Source: DATARH01 sp963847345
GTDB lineage: Bacteria; Pseudomonadota; Alphaproteobacteria; ATCC43930; CGMCC-115725
NCBI GenBank assembly: GCA_963847345.1
Contig: CAWJZU010000020.1
Span: 248,001-312,000 of the forward strand
Direction of reading: 5' to 3'
DNA: 64,000 nt
Below are positions 1-8,566 of the stretch, piece by piece. A program made the position numbers and the translations under genes. The notes below the pieces were generated by a model. It was not told where the DNA came from. It did no database searches and worked only from the letters and a program-made list of their open reading frames with translations. How positions within the stretch are numbered: the first letter of the stretch is position 1; each line of letters begins with the position of its first letter.

Positions 1-877
1 TCATCACGATCACCACCTGCTCCGCCAGGCGGCTCAGCAGGTGAAGGCGAAACAGCCGGTCGGCGAACGCCGCGAGATAGGCGCCAAGCCCGGCCAGACC
101 GGCCGCCCAGATCGGGTGCATGTACCAGGTCAGGAGCCAGGCGCCAGCAACGGCGAGCGCGAACACGACGAGCAGCGAAAGATACCCGGCCCAGCCACTG
201 TCCTCCCGCAGGTTCAGCGCGTCGGGTGGCAGCGCCGGGGCCGCTTCAGGCTGGACCACCGTCTTCCCGAAAACGAACAGCGCGTATAGCGCCGCGAGCA
301 TCAGCCCCGGGATAAAGGCGCCCTGGTACATGTCGCCGACCGAGCGGCCGAGCTGGTCGGCCATCACGATCAGCACGAGGCTCGGCGGGATGATCTGCGC
401 CAGGGTACCCGACGCGGCGATGACGCCGGCGGCGAGCGGCCGGTCGTAGCCGTAGCGCAGCATGATCGGCAGCGATATGAGGCCCATCGAGATTACCGAG
501 GCGGCGACGACGCCGGTTGTCGCGGCCAACAGCGCGCCGACGAATACGACCGCGTAGGCAAGGCCGCCGCGCACCGGACCGAACATCTGGCCGATCGTTT
601 CGAGCAGATCCTCGGCCATGCCGCTGCGTTCGAGGATCAGGCCCATGAACGTGAAGAACGGGATCGCCAGCAGTGTGTCGTTGCGCATGATCCCGAAGAC
701 GCGTTCGGGCAGTGCCTGGAACAGCTGCGGCCCCAACACGCCGAGATCGATCGCGAGCAGGCCGAAAAACAGCCCGTTGGCGGCCAGCGCGAACGCCACG
801 GGATAGCCGAGCAACAGAAAAAGGACGAGCGCCCCGAACATCAGCGGCGCCATGTTGCCAATGAGAAAGGCGCTCAC
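1..877 (-). CDS. dctM: TRAP transporter large permease subunit (DctM family), 3' end outside window
   Basis: Reading the minus strand from a GTG at 877 gives an uninterrupted, very hydrophobic protein of about 292 residues that runs off the left edge. It has the TRAP large-permease style: an N-terminal hairpin of membrane segments, a loop with FFTFMGLILERSGMAEDLL, then a conserved stretch (GVVAAS...GYDRPLAAGVIAASGTL) followed by IIPPS, the family hallmark. It would form the proton- or sodium-coupled channel of a tripartite ATP-independent periplasmic transporter for an organic acid. The GTG overlaps the stop of the small-permease gene by four bases (GTGA), so the two are translationally coupled. 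An ATG at 853 is a second possible start. The substrate-binding protein DctP is not seen on the right side and may lie beyond the left edge. Confidence 0.88.
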   Translation of the reverse strand, partial: MSAFLIGNMAPLMFGALVLFLLLGYPVAFALAANGLFFGLLAIDLGVLGPQLFQALPERVFGIMRNDTLLAIPFFTFMGLILERSGMAEDLLETIGQMFGPVRGGLAYAVVFVGALLAATTGVVAASVISMGLISLPIMLRYGYDRPLAAGVIAASGTLAQIIPPSLVLIVMADQLGRSVGDMYQGAFIPGLMLAALYALFVFGKTVVQPEAAPALPPDALNLREDSGWAGYLSLLVVFALAVAGAWLLTWYMHPIWAAGLAGLGAYLAAFADRLFRLHLLSRLAEQVVIVM

Positions 878-1458
878 GGAAGCGAGCCCCTGATTTGCTC
901 CTCGGCGACCGGTTCGTGGTGTTTTTCCAGCGGATCGGGGATGCGGCCGAGCAGGAACGCGATCCGTTTGATGATTTCCGAAACGCCCTGCAATGCCAGC
1001 AGCAGAAACCCGACCGGGATCAGCAGCTTGACCGGCCAGCGCAGCAGCCCTCCGGCATCGCTCGAATATTCGTGGAGCCGGTACGAATCGACGAACATCG
1101 GCCACGACAGGGCCATGATGATGACCGCCATCGGCAGCAGAAAGAAAATGCCGCCGATCACGTCGATCCACGCGCGCAGCCGCGGCGGCAGGTGGCCGAA
1201 GATGACGTCGATCCGGACATGCTCGTTGTGTAAGAGCGCGTACCCGGCGGCCAGCAGGAACACCGCCGAGAACAGGTACCATTGCAGTTCGAGCCAGGCG
1301 TTCGAGCTGACGTCGAACAGGTAGCGCGACACCGCATTGCCGGCGCTGACCAGCACCGCCGCTAGGATCAGCCAATAGACCGCCTGCCCGACCCGGCGGT
1401 TGAGCGCGTCGATCGCCCGGCTCAGAGCCAGCAGAAGACCCACGGCGTTCTCTCCCAA
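874..1458 (-). CDS. dctQ: TRAP transporter small permease subunit (DctQ family)
   Basis: A 194-residue membrane protein with four hydrophobic segments (about residues 22-42, 58-78, 98-120 and 142-165), the number expected for the small permease of TRAP transporters. The second segment follows a WLELQWYLFSAVFLLAAGY motif and is followed by HVRIDV, both typical of DctQ proteins of the mannitol/chloroaromatic-acid type. It partners DctM in the inner membrane. It is the first gene of a minus-strand pair and its stop overlaps the dctM start. The roughly 300 bases upstream carry no gene, so a dctP upstream is absent. The specific substrate cannot be told from the permease alone. Confidence 0.88.
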   Translation of the reverse strand: MGENAVGLLLALSRAIDALNRRVGQAVYWLILAAVLVSAGNAVSRYLFDVSSNAWLELQWYLFSAVFLLAAGYALLHNEHVRIDVIFGHLPPRLRAWIDVIGGIFFLLPMAVIIMALSWPMFVDSYRLHEYSSDAGGLLRWPVKLLIPVGFLLLALQGVSEIIKRIAFLLGRIPDPLEKHHEPVAEEQIRGSLP

Positions 1459-1520
1459 TGTTCACCTCGGGCGCACCCGCGGCAGCGTTGCCGTTGCGCA
1501 CTGCGTTCGCGCCGCCCCCG

Positions 1521-1556
1521 ACGCTATTCGAGGGTTAGACGCTATTCGAGGATTAG
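1521..1556. repeat. 18-bp tandem duplication in the dctQ-treZ intergenic region
   Basis: Two head-to-tail copies of an 18-base unit (ACGCTATTCGAGGGTTAG, second copy with A for the third G of GGG) lie between the divergent dctQ and treZ genes. The remaining intergenic sequence (1459-1772) shows no other gene or clear promoter. Confidence 0.6.
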
Positions 1557-1772
1557 ATAGCGGGTTTGCGGGCGGCTGTTGAACCTTTTACGCCGGTCGG
1601 CGCGCTTCGGCAGTTTGTCGGAATGCGCTCCCAGGACCGGCGAGTTTGCCGCGACCGCCTGAGCGGAAACAGGAAGTCCGAATGTTTAACCCTTGTTGAC
1701 TGCGGGAGAGGACACCGACGGCGGCTGTTCTCTCCGAAGGACAGTTAGAGCGGCTGATCCGGAGTGACATCG

Positions 1773-3791
1773 ATGAGCGCCAATGTCGCGGTGTTGGAAG
1801 TGGAGCCGAGAGAAGCCGCTACTCGCCGAGAACCGGCGCCGGGTGTCGTCCGCCGCCTGCCGGTCGGCGCGGAGCCGCAGCCGGGGGGCGGCGTGCATTT
1901 CCGAGTTTGGGCGCCGCGCTGTCGCGAGATCGCGGTCGAGATCCCATGCGGCATTGGGGACGCGCGACCGATCCCGCTGCAGGCCGAGGCTGACGGGTAT
2001 TACTCGGGCCTGATAGCCAAAGCGTGCCCCGGCATGCGCTACGGGTTCCGCACCGACACGGCGGAGAAGCTGCTGCCGGACCCGGTCTCGCGCTTTCAGC
2101 CGGAGGGGCCGCACGGACCATCGGAAATCGTCGACCCTGATGCATTCCGCTGGACCGACCAGGGATGGCGTGGCCGCAAGCGCGAGGATCTGGTCATCTA
2201 CGAGATGCATGTCGGCAGTTTCACACAAGAGGGCAGCTGGGAGGCGGCGGCGCGCGAACTGCCCGAGCTGGCCGCGCTCGGGATCACCTGCATCGAGTTG
2301 ATGCCAGTCGCCGAATTCCCGGGGCGCTTCGGGTGGGGTTATGACGGTGTCGATCTGTTCGCGCCGACCCGGCTATACGGCCGACCGGACGATCTCCGCG
2401 GCTTTGTCGATCTCGCGCACGGGCACGGCATCGCGGTGATCCTTGACGTCGTCTACAATCATTTCGGCCCGGACGGAAACTACCTCGGCTGCTTCTCGCA
2501 ATCCTATTTCACCGACCGCTACGAGAACGAATGGGGCGATCCGATCAATTTCGACGGCGCCGACAGCGGTCCGGTGCGCGAGTTCTTCCTCGCCAATGCC
2601 GGCTATTGGATCGACGAATACCATCTCGACGGTCTCAGGCTCGACGCGACGCAGCAGATATTCGATGCGTCGAACGACAACATCATGGCCGCTATCGTGC
2701 GGCGGGTGCGCGAAGCGGCGAACGGCCGCGCCACCTTTGTCGTCGGCGAAAACGAGCCGCAGCACGCCCGCCTGGTGCGTCCGCCGGAGCGCGGCGGCTA
2801 CGGGCTCGATGCGCTGTGGAACGACGATCTGCACCACAGCGCGATGGTCGCGCTGACCGGACGGCGCGAGGCGTATTATACCGATTATCGCGGCGCGCCC
2901 GGCGAGTTCGTCGCGGCCGCGAAATACGGTTTCCTCTATCAGGGCCAGCATTACGTCTGGCAGAAGAAGCGTCGCGGCACGCCGGCCCTCGATCTGCCGG
3001 CGGAAACCCGTGTGGTCTATCTGCAGAACCACGACCAGGTCGCGAACAGCGCCGCCGGGAGGCGGGTCCACGCGCTGACCAGCCCCGGACGCTGGCGGGC
3101 AATGACGGCGTATCTGCTGCTCATGCCCGGTATCCCGATGCTGTTTCAGGGGCAGGAATTCGCCGCCTCCACCCCGTTCCTCTATTTCGCCGACCATCGC
3201 CCGGATCTGGTCGAGTCGGTGCGCCAGGGTCGCGCCGAATTCCTCGCGCAGTTTCCCAGTATTGCGGACCCGGAGATGCTAAGCCGCCTCGACCACCCCG
3301 CCGACGACGACACCTTCCGCCGCTGCGTGCTCGACCTGTCGGAGCGTGAGCGCCATGCCCCGGCCTATAGGCTGCACCGCGACCTTCTCGCATTGCGCCG
3401 CGACGATCCTGTGCTCGGCCGCCGGCCGGCTCGGGTCGATGGGGCGGTTGTTGGCGAGCACGCCTGGGCCCTGCGGTTTTTCGCCGAGCATTCCGCCGAA
3501 AACGCCGACCGGACCGCCGATCGGCTGCTGATCGTTAACCTCGGTCTCGATCTGGCACTCGCGCCGATGCCCGAGCCGCTGCTCGCGCCGCCGGAGGACC
3601 GCGCTTGGCGGATCCTGTGGTCGAGCGAGTCGCCGACCTATGGCGGCAGCGGCACGCCGCCGCTATATCGCGGGGGTATTCTTCACATCCCCGGCGAGAG
3701 CGCTTTCGTGTTGGGGCCCGGCCCATTGACGGTGGACGCGGCGCCGGAATTGCACACCGACAACGCGGCCGGGAGGCGCGATGACAAGTGA
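1773..3791 (+). CDS. treZ: Malto-oligosyltrehalose trehalohydrolase (TreZ)
   Basis: A 672-residue GH13 enzyme that releases trehalose from maltooligosyltrehalose made by TreY (EC 3.2.1.141). An N-terminal CBM48-like domain (roughly residues 30-120, with VHFRVWAP) precedes the catalytic barrel. The GH13 motifs are clear: DVVYNHFGPDGNYL, GLRLDAT with the nucleophile Asp, VGENE with the acid Glu, and YLQNHDQVAN. The C-terminal beta domain follows. The ATG at 1773 is preferred because GGAG lies eight bases upstream; an in-frame GTG at 1764 would add three residues. The gene overlaps the debranching-enzyme gene by 11 bases. TreY is not in the window, so the substrate must come from a gene elsewhere. 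Confidence 0.9.
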   Translation: MSANVAVLEVEPREAATRREPAPGVVRRLPVGAEPQPGGGVHFRVWAPRCREIAVEIPCGIGDARPIPLQAEADGYYSGLIAKACPGMRYGFRTDTAEKLLPDPVSRFQPEGPHGPSEIVDPDAFRWTDQGWRGRKREDLVIYEMHVGSFTQEGSWEAAARELPELAALGITCIELMPVAEFPGRFGWGYDGVDLFAPTRLYGRPDDLRGFVDLAHGHGIAVILDVVYNHFGPDGNYLGCFSQSYFTDRYENEWGDPINFDGADSGPVREFFLANAGYWIDEYHLDGLRLDATQQIFDASNDNIMAAIVRRVREAANGRATFVVGENEPQHARLVRPPERGGYGLDALWNDDLHHSAMVALTGRREAYYTDYRGAPGEFVAAAKYGFLYQGQHYVWQKKRRGTPALDLPAETRVVYLQNHDQVANSAAGRRVHALTSPGRWRAMTAYLLLMPGIPMLFQGQEFAASTPFLYFADHRPDLVESVRQGRAEFLAQFPSIADPEMLSRLDHPADDDTFRRCVLDLSERERHAPAYRLHRDLLALRRDDPVLGRRPARVDGAVVGEHAWALRFFAEHSAENADRTADRLLIVNLGLDLALAPMPEPLLAPPEDRAWRILWSSESPTYGGSGTPPLYRGGILHIPGESAFVLGPGPLTVDAAPELHTDNAAGRRDDK

Positions 3792-5772
3792 GGTACTGCG
3801 GCTCATTCGCGACGAGAAGCCGAAATCGGAGGTGCAACGCGAGTGGCTCGTGACCAATGGGCTCGGCGGTTTCGCATCGGCGACCGTGTCCGGCGAAATC
3901 GCGCGCCGCTATCATGGTTTTCTGGTCGCCGCGTTGCCGGCGCCGCTCGGCCGCGTCGTGCTGCTGAATGATCTCGATTGCGAGATCGAGCGCCCCGACG
4001 GCAGCATCGCGAACATTCGCGATGCCGGCACTTTTCGAGATTTCGAGTTGTCAATGGGCCTGCCGAGCTGGCGCTGGAACATCGACGGCCTGACGCTGGA
4101 ACGTTCGGTGATGATCCCGGCACGGCTCAATATCGTGCACATCACGTTTCGGCTGATCGGCGCGGCAACAGGCGTGCGCCTGCGCTTGCGGCCGTTCATC
4201 AGCTTTCGCCACCTCGAGGCCACCGTGGACAAGCCGCTGGCCAACATCTACCGGCTGATCGTGCAAGGAAGGCGCTACGAAATCTACCAGGGTCCCGACC
4301 ACCCGATCCTGCGAATGATGATGGCGGGTTGCGAAGGCAGCACGTTCACCGCCGATGGCGGCATATGGAGCGAGCACCTCTATCGGACCGAGGCGGCGCG
4401 CGGCTACGAGGCTCGTGGCCATATGTGGAGCCCGGGCTATTTTACGGCGGAGCTGCACCCGGACTGCGCGGCGACGCTGATCGCCGGCACCGAGAACTGG
4501 CACACGATGTCGTCGCTGAGCCCGGAGCAGGCGCGCCGGTTCGAGATCGAGCGCCGGCGCCGGCTGGTCGCGATGGCCCAGCCGGCGATCCAAGGCGGGC
4601 TGGGCGGCGAACTGGTGCTCGCGGCCGACCAGTTCATCATCACACCGGTCGGCCGCGTCGCCGACATTGCGCGCGCCCATGCCGAGGGCAACGAGGTGCG
4701 CACGGTCATCGCCGGCTACCATTGGTTTACCGACTGGGGCCGTGACACGATGATCTCGCTCGAAGGCCTGACGCTCGTCACCGGCCGGGTCGAGGAAGCC
4801 AAGTGGATCCTGCGCACCTTCGCCGACTACGTCCATGACGGGCTGATCCCGAACATGTTCCCGGAGGGCGACACCGAGGGGCTCTACCACACCGCCGACG
4901 CGACGCTGTGGTTCTTTCACGCGATCGCGCGCTACCTCGCGTGCTGTCCGGATGAGACGACGCTGAAGATGTTGCTTCCGATCCTGTATGAGATCGCGCG
5001 CCGGCATATCGAGGGCACCAAATTCGGCATCCGTGTCGATCCGCAGGACGGGCTGCTGACGCAGGGCGAGGAGGGGTATCAGCTGACCTGGATGGACGCC
5101 AAGGTCGGCGATTGGGTTGTGACCCCGCGGCGCGGCAAGGCGGTCGAGATCAACGCGCTCTGGTACAACGCGCTGTGTTTGCTGCGAGACTGGCTGCGCG
5201 CCGGCGGCCATTCCGATGCCGAGGACATCGCCGCACGGGCCGAACAGGCGCGGCGCTCGTTCAACCAGCGCTTCTGGTACGACGAGGGCGGCTGGCTTTA
5301 CGACGTCGTGGACGGCGAGAGCGGTAACGACCCGTCATTCCGCCCGAACCAGATCCTCGCGGTCTCGCTCGATCATCCGGTGCTCGACGAGGAGCGCTGG
5401 CGCCCGGTGGTCGATGCGGTTCGCGAGAGGCTTTTGACCCCGGTCGGGCTGCGCTCGCTGGCGCCCGGGGAGCCGGCCTACAAGCCGCGCTATTTCGGCG
5501 ATTTGCGGGCGCGCGACGCGGCGTATCACCAGGGGACGGTGTGGGCCTGGCTGATCGGACCATTTATCGATGCTTGGCTCAGGACCTATCCCGACCAGAA
5601 GGACGCGGCGCGCGGCTTTCTGTCCGGGTTCGAGGCGCATCTCGGCGAGGCCGCGATCGGCACGATCAGCGAGATCTTCGACGCCGAGCCACCGTTCACG
5701 CCGCGCGGCTGCGTCGCGCAAGCCTGGAGCGTCGCCGAAGTGCTCCGCGCTCTGGCGAAGACCGCGCCGTAA
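3781..5772 (+). CDS. Amylo-alpha-1,6-glucosidase / glycogen debranching enzyme (GDE family)
   Basis: A 663-residue protein with an N-terminal beta-sandwich domain (GDE N-terminal, from WLVTNGLGGFASATVSGEIARRYHG) and a C-terminal (alpha/alpha)6 barrel. Barrel motifs include GYHWFTDWGRDTMISLEGL, DGLIPNMFPEG, LYHTADATLWFFHAI and YHQGTVWAWLIGPF, all characteristic of the archaeal/bacterial GDE group that hydrolyses alpha-1,6 branches of glycogen or maltodextrin. A GGGAGG ribosome site lies just before the ATG. It overlaps treZ by 11 bases, so both are in one operon for turnover of alpha-glucan and trehalose. Confidence 0.88.
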   Translation: MTSEVLRLIRDEKPKSEVQREWLVTNGLGGFASATVSGEIARRYHGFLVAALPAPLGRVVLLNDLDCEIERPDGSIANIRDAGTFRDFELSMGLPSWRWNIDGLTLERSVMIPARLNIVHITFRLIGAATGVRLRLRPFISFRHLEATVDKPLANIYRLIVQGRRYEIYQGPDHPILRMMMAGCEGSTFTADGGIWSEHLYRTEAARGYEARGHMWSPGYFTAELHPDCAATLIAGTENWHTMSSLSPEQARRFEIERRRRLVAMAQPAIQGGLGGELVLAADQFIITPVGRVADIARAHAEGNEVRTVIAGYHWFTDWGRDTMISLEGLTLVTGRVEEAKWILRTFADYVHDGLIPNMFPEGDTEGLYHTADATLWFFHAIARYLACCPDETTLKMLLPILYEIARRHIEGTKFGIRVDPQDGLLTQGEEGYQLTWMDAKVGDWVVTPRRGKAVEINALWYNALCLLRDWLRAGGHSDAEDIAARAEQARRSFNQRFWYDEGGWLYDVVDGESGNDPSFRPNQILAVSLDHPVLDEERWRPVVDAVRERLLTPVGLRSLAPGEPAYKPRYFGDLRARDAAYHQGTVWAWLIGPFIDAWLRTYPDQKDAARGFLSGFEAHLGEAAIGTISEIFDAEPPFTPRGCVAQAWSVAEVLRALAKTAP

Positions 5773-5822
5773 TACACCAGACCGTGTAACATCCCGCACG
5801 CCTTGGCCGGCTTGGCGGGACC

Positions 5823-6311
5823 ATGCGGGAATTGATCGTGAGCGACATCGACTATCGCCCCGCGCGGCTCGACGACGCCGGCGAAATCCATGATCTGCTG
5901 ATGCGTCTGGCGGCGGAAATCCCGCTTCTCCTCGATACGCTCGAACGCGAAGAGGCGCTGTACGCGCTGGTGCGCAACTGCGCACGCTCCGGCGAATCGT
6001 GGGTCGCCTGCGACAAGGACGGGCGTATTGTCGGCCTCGTCCTCGTCGAACCGAACCAGCTCGGACGCCATTACGCCGAACACGAGGTGCTCGACTTGCG
6101 CCATGTCGCCGTAACGCCCGACCGCCGGGACGGCGGCGTTCTCGGCGCTCTGATTGACAAGGTGACGGCGCGGCTACAGCCGGTCGCGGTCCGCGTCGGG
6201 GCGCAGAACCGAACCGGTCTCGCTGCCTGCCTGCGTGAACTCGGGTTCCGCGCGATCGATTCGGCCGGCGGCGAGCAGGTGTGGCGCTGGGAACCCGGCG
6301 CCGGTTCGTGA
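5823..6311 (+). CDS. GNAT-family N-acetyltransferase
   Basis: A 162-residue protein with the GNAT layout: N-terminal strand-helix (DYRPARLDDAGEIHDLLM), a central sheet (SWVACDKDGRIVGLVLVEP), a strand LRHVAVTPDRRDGGVLGALI in the acetyl-CoA binding position (a variant of Q/RxxGxG/A), and the late motif LAACLRELGFRAI. Substrate unknown. It lies 50 bases after the debranching gene and may be cotranscribed, but nothing links its function to glucan metabolism. Confidence 0.75.
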   Translation: MRELIVSDIDYRPARLDDAGEIHDLLMRLAAEIPLLLDTLEREEALYALVRNCARSGESWVACDKDGRIVGLVLVEPNQLGRHYAEHEVLDLRHVAVTPDRRDGGVLGALIDKVTARLQPVAVRVGAQNRTGLAACLRELGFRAIDSAGGEQVWRWEPGAGS

Positions 6312-6397
6312 CTCTACGATAGGCCGGGGCGATTGCAGGACCGGGACGTCGTGCGGCCGTGTTACCGTCGCCCGTTGCCGCCGCATCGGGGATGCAG

Positions 6398-7597
6398 ATG
6401 AGCGAAGCCGCGTGGGCCGAGTTTGTCTGGAACGTGTTCCTGCGATTGTCGCTGATCTCCTGTCCGGTCCGCCTGGTGCCGGCGACTGCCCCGATCGACC
6501 GCGAGTTCGAAACGCTGCTGTCCGAGAGCGGCGGGATCATCGACCTGACCCATTTCGTCCGCGACGATCCGGTCGAGGGCGCGCGGGTCGGGACCCGCTA
6601 TGATATCTACCCGAACGGCCCGGTTGCGGCCGATGCGCTCGACGCGCTGCTGCGGGCGATGCGCCGCACCGGCCGCAACGCGGTCGCGTTTGTCGCACGG
6701 GCTGAGCGCGAGCACATGCTGGTGATCGAACCCTACGGCGGCGGTCTCCGGCTGTCGGTCATGCGCCGGCCGCTGGTTACGCCGGGCACCTACGACGAGC
6801 CTGCCGAACGGGCGGTCCCGCCCGAAATGATCGAGATGGCCGAGGCCGTGATCGGCCGGCGCGCGCACGAGGATGACGCCAACGCACTGCACGAACGTTA
6901 TGAGGCCCGCCTGCAAGCCCGGATCGCGGAGCGGTCCGGCAGTGCCGTGCCGGCGGAGCCTGCCCCTCCGGAGCCGAGCGCGTCGGGGTCGAGCCTCTCG
7001 GAGCCCCTCGCCGCGACGGCCGCAACGCTGCTCGCGCCACAAGCGGAAACAGCGCCCGATGCTCCGGGCTCCAACTTGGAGTCCCCGGCCGAGGGTGACG
7101 CGGAGAGCCGGGGAGAAACCGAAGCGGCCGAGCGTCTGCCGCGCGAAATCGCCACCGAGATCCTGCTGCGCATCATCGGTATCGGTGACCGCCGCTTCGA
7201 CGAGTCGGGCTGGGCCGGAATGCCGGGCGGCGGGCAGCGCGTCGAGGCGATCAGCATCCGGCCATGCAACGAGTTGCAGCCTGGCGCGGTCGAGTTCCGT
7301 GTCTTCGCGGCGGAAGGTCGCGCGACGCCCTGGGTCGGCGACGGCAACTACGCCGGCACGAGCGGCCGAGAGCTGGCTCTGACCGGGTTCGCCGCCCGCC
7401 CGACACCGGCGATCGCCGACCGCTTCGATGTCGTATACGAAGGCTGGTTCGCCGAGGGGGGCGCCGTGGGGCCGTTGCGCAATGGCGAGACGTGTGCCTC
7501 GCCGGTGCCCGATGATCCGCTCGAAGGGCTGCGCGTCAGCCTGATCGAACGGCAAGACACCAGCCAGGAAGAACCGGCGCCCGCCCCGCCGCAATAA
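6398..7597 (+). CDS. Shortened Ku-like domain fused to a C-terminal Trp-repeat (ChW-like) domain
   Basis: A 399-residue two-domain protein. Residues 6-30 (FVWNVFLRLSLISCPVRLVPAT) match the start of bacterial Ku, the non-homologous end-joining DNA-end binder. Residues about 50-140 match the C-terminal half of the Ku core: IDLTHFV, YDIYPNG, a helix with ALLRAMRRTGRNAVAF and then REHMLVIEPYGGGL. By comparison with full Ku about 80 central residues are missing. A Pro/Ala/Glu-rich linker (about 170-245) leads to residues 280-383, which resemble clostridial hydrophobic W repeats: VEAISIRPCNEL, TPWVGDGNYAG and GPLRNGETC. I chose the ATG at 6398 because it fits the Ku N-terminus; in-frame GTG 6359 and ATG 6392 are alternatives. 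No ligase LigD is adjacent. End-joining activity is doubtful. Confidence 0.65.
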   Translation: MSEAAWAEFVWNVFLRLSLISCPVRLVPATAPIDREFETLLSESGGIIDLTHFVRDDPVEGARVGTRYDIYPNGPVAADALDALLRAMRRTGRNAVAFVARAEREHMLVIEPYGGGLRLSVMRRPLVTPGTYDEPAERAVPPEMIEMAEAVIGRRAHEDDANALHERYEARLQARIAERSGSAVPAEPAPPEPSASGSSLSEPLAATAATLLAPQAETAPDAPGSNLESPAEGDAESRGETEAAERLPREIATEILLRIIGIGDRRFDESGWAGMPGGGQRVEAISIRPCNELQPGAVEFRVFAAEGRATPWVGDGNYAGTSGRELALTGFAARPTPAIADRFDVVYEGWFAEGGAVGPLRNGETCASPVPDDPLEGLRVSLIERQDTSQEEPAPAPPQ

Positions 7598-7606
7598 CAG
7601 CGGCGA

Positions 7607-8125
7607 TCAAGCAGCCGGTTTGACCTCGATTTTCTTGGCCGGCTGCTGCGCCTCTGCGGTCTTCGGTAACGTGATGGTCAGCACGCCTTTCGCCAAATCG
7701 GCGGCGATCTTGTCGCGGTCGATCCCCTGGGGCAGCGTAAACCTGCGCTGGAACGAACCGTAGGCACGCTCGCTCATGAAATAATTCTTGTCCTTCTGTA
7801 CCTTCTCCTCGCGCTTTTCGCCGCGCAGCACGAGCATGTCGCCGGCGAGGGACAGTTCAACATCCTTCGGTTCGATCCCCGGCAAGTCGGCGGTGATTTT
7901 GTACGCCTTATCATCTTCCGCGACATCGGCGACAGGCGCCGCGAAACCGAATGTACTCTCCTGTCGGAGCGCCGGCTCGGCGTCGAACACGCGGCGCAGC
8001 GAGGGCATGCCGAAGGCGCCCGAAAAACGATCGAACAGGCGGTCCATCTCGCTGCGGAACGAGCGCCACGGGTCGTTTGCGGTCGTGGGGACGGTCTTTT
8101 TTACTTCAACCGGGTTGTCGGCCAT
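7607..8125 (-). CDS. Small heat-shock protein, Hsp20 / alpha-crystallin family
   Basis: A 172-residue holdase chaperone. The alpha-crystallin domain spans about residues 60-150 and contains DLPGIEPKDVELSLAGDMLVL, the helix-breaking RRFTLPQGID and the closing A-x-x-x-n-G-V-L-T-I-T-L-P motif (residues LAKGVLTITLP). The N-terminus (DPWRSFRSEMDRLFDRF) is typical of class A bacterial sHsps. The ATG at 8125 has GGAGAG six bases upstream; longer in-frame extensions lack such a site. The gene reads away from the long palindrome at 8186-8338, whose left arm lies about 60 bases before the start. Confidence 0.92.
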   Translation of the reverse strand: MADNPVEVKKTVPTTANDPWRSFRSEMDRLFDRFSGAFGMPSLRRVFDAEPALRQESTFGFAAPVADVAEDDKAYKITADLPGIEPKDVELSLAGDMLVLRGEKREEKVQKDKNYFMSERAYGSFQRRFTLPQGIDRDKIAADLAKGVLTITLPKTAEAQQPAKKIEVKPAA

Positions 8126-8185
8126 CGCACTCTCCATCGTTCGAGCGGTTTTGTCCTCATAGCGAGCAGATTGGCCGATCGTGCT

Positions 8186-8338
8186 CGGCGGCGGCATTGA
8201 TCCAGCTCGACCCCCTTTCGCCTCGCCGCGACGCCTCTAGAATCTCCGGGTAGCGCGAGACGTCGAGCGCTATCCGGAGAATTTTAGAGGCGCCGCAGCG
8301 AGGGGAGAGGAGGGTTGAGCTGGATCAACGCCGCCGCC
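8186..8338. repeat. Large imperfect palindrome (about 72-nt arms) between divergent stress genes
   Basis: The sequence from 8186 reads nearly the same as the reverse complement of the sequence ending at 8338. Matching blocks include GTTGATCCAGCTC/GAGCTGGATCAAC near the outer ends, ACGCCTCTA/TAGAGGCG, TCTCCGG/CCGGAGA and TAGCGC/GCGCTA around a centre near 8262. Arms agree at most positions with a few mismatches and a two-base gap. Each arm ends in a TTGA-n6-TCAA-like motif (8197-8210 and 8315-8328) that resembles an FNR/FixK box. It may be an inverted duplication of a promoter serving the divergent genes, a MITE-like element, or a structured transcript. Confidence 0.75.
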
Positions 8339-8495
8339 GAGTCACGATCGCCGATGTGCTCGCCAGAGGTCGGCTGCGGTCACAGCGGGTTGCGGAAAAG
8401 GGTGTTCGACGGCTTTGCGCTGCGCGTATCGGAGGCGGCGCCGCCGCCGGTTCTGCTCGCTCGCCAAGCCGAACCGGAACCGATGGACTTCAGCC

Positions 8496-8509
8496 TTGAC
8501 CTGGATCAA
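8496..8509. promoter_or_regulatory. FNR/FixK-type anaerobox upstream of the 8567 gene
   Basis: TTGACCTGGATCAA fits the TTGAY-N4-RTCAA consensus of the Crp/Fnr-family oxygen or nitrogen-oxide regulators of alphaproteobacteria. Its centre is about 64 bases before the GTG at 8567, so a class II start about 41 bases downstream would give a leader of roughly 23 bases. Regulator identity (FNR, FixK, DNR) cannot be told from the site. Confidence 0.6.
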
Positions 8510-8566
8510 GGCGGGCGCCCTTCGCATCACGAATGCTAAGAAGACAGATAGAAGAAAGGCAAACCC

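Noticed and set aside
2373..3197. Long open frames antisense to treZ and to many other genes
   Set aside because: They follow from high GC content and mirror the codon pattern of the real gene; they lack family motifs and ribosome sites.
8315..8539. A 74-codon frame between the palindrome and the 8567 gene
   Set aside because: It starts inside the palindrome, has no clear ribosome site and spans the anaerobox.
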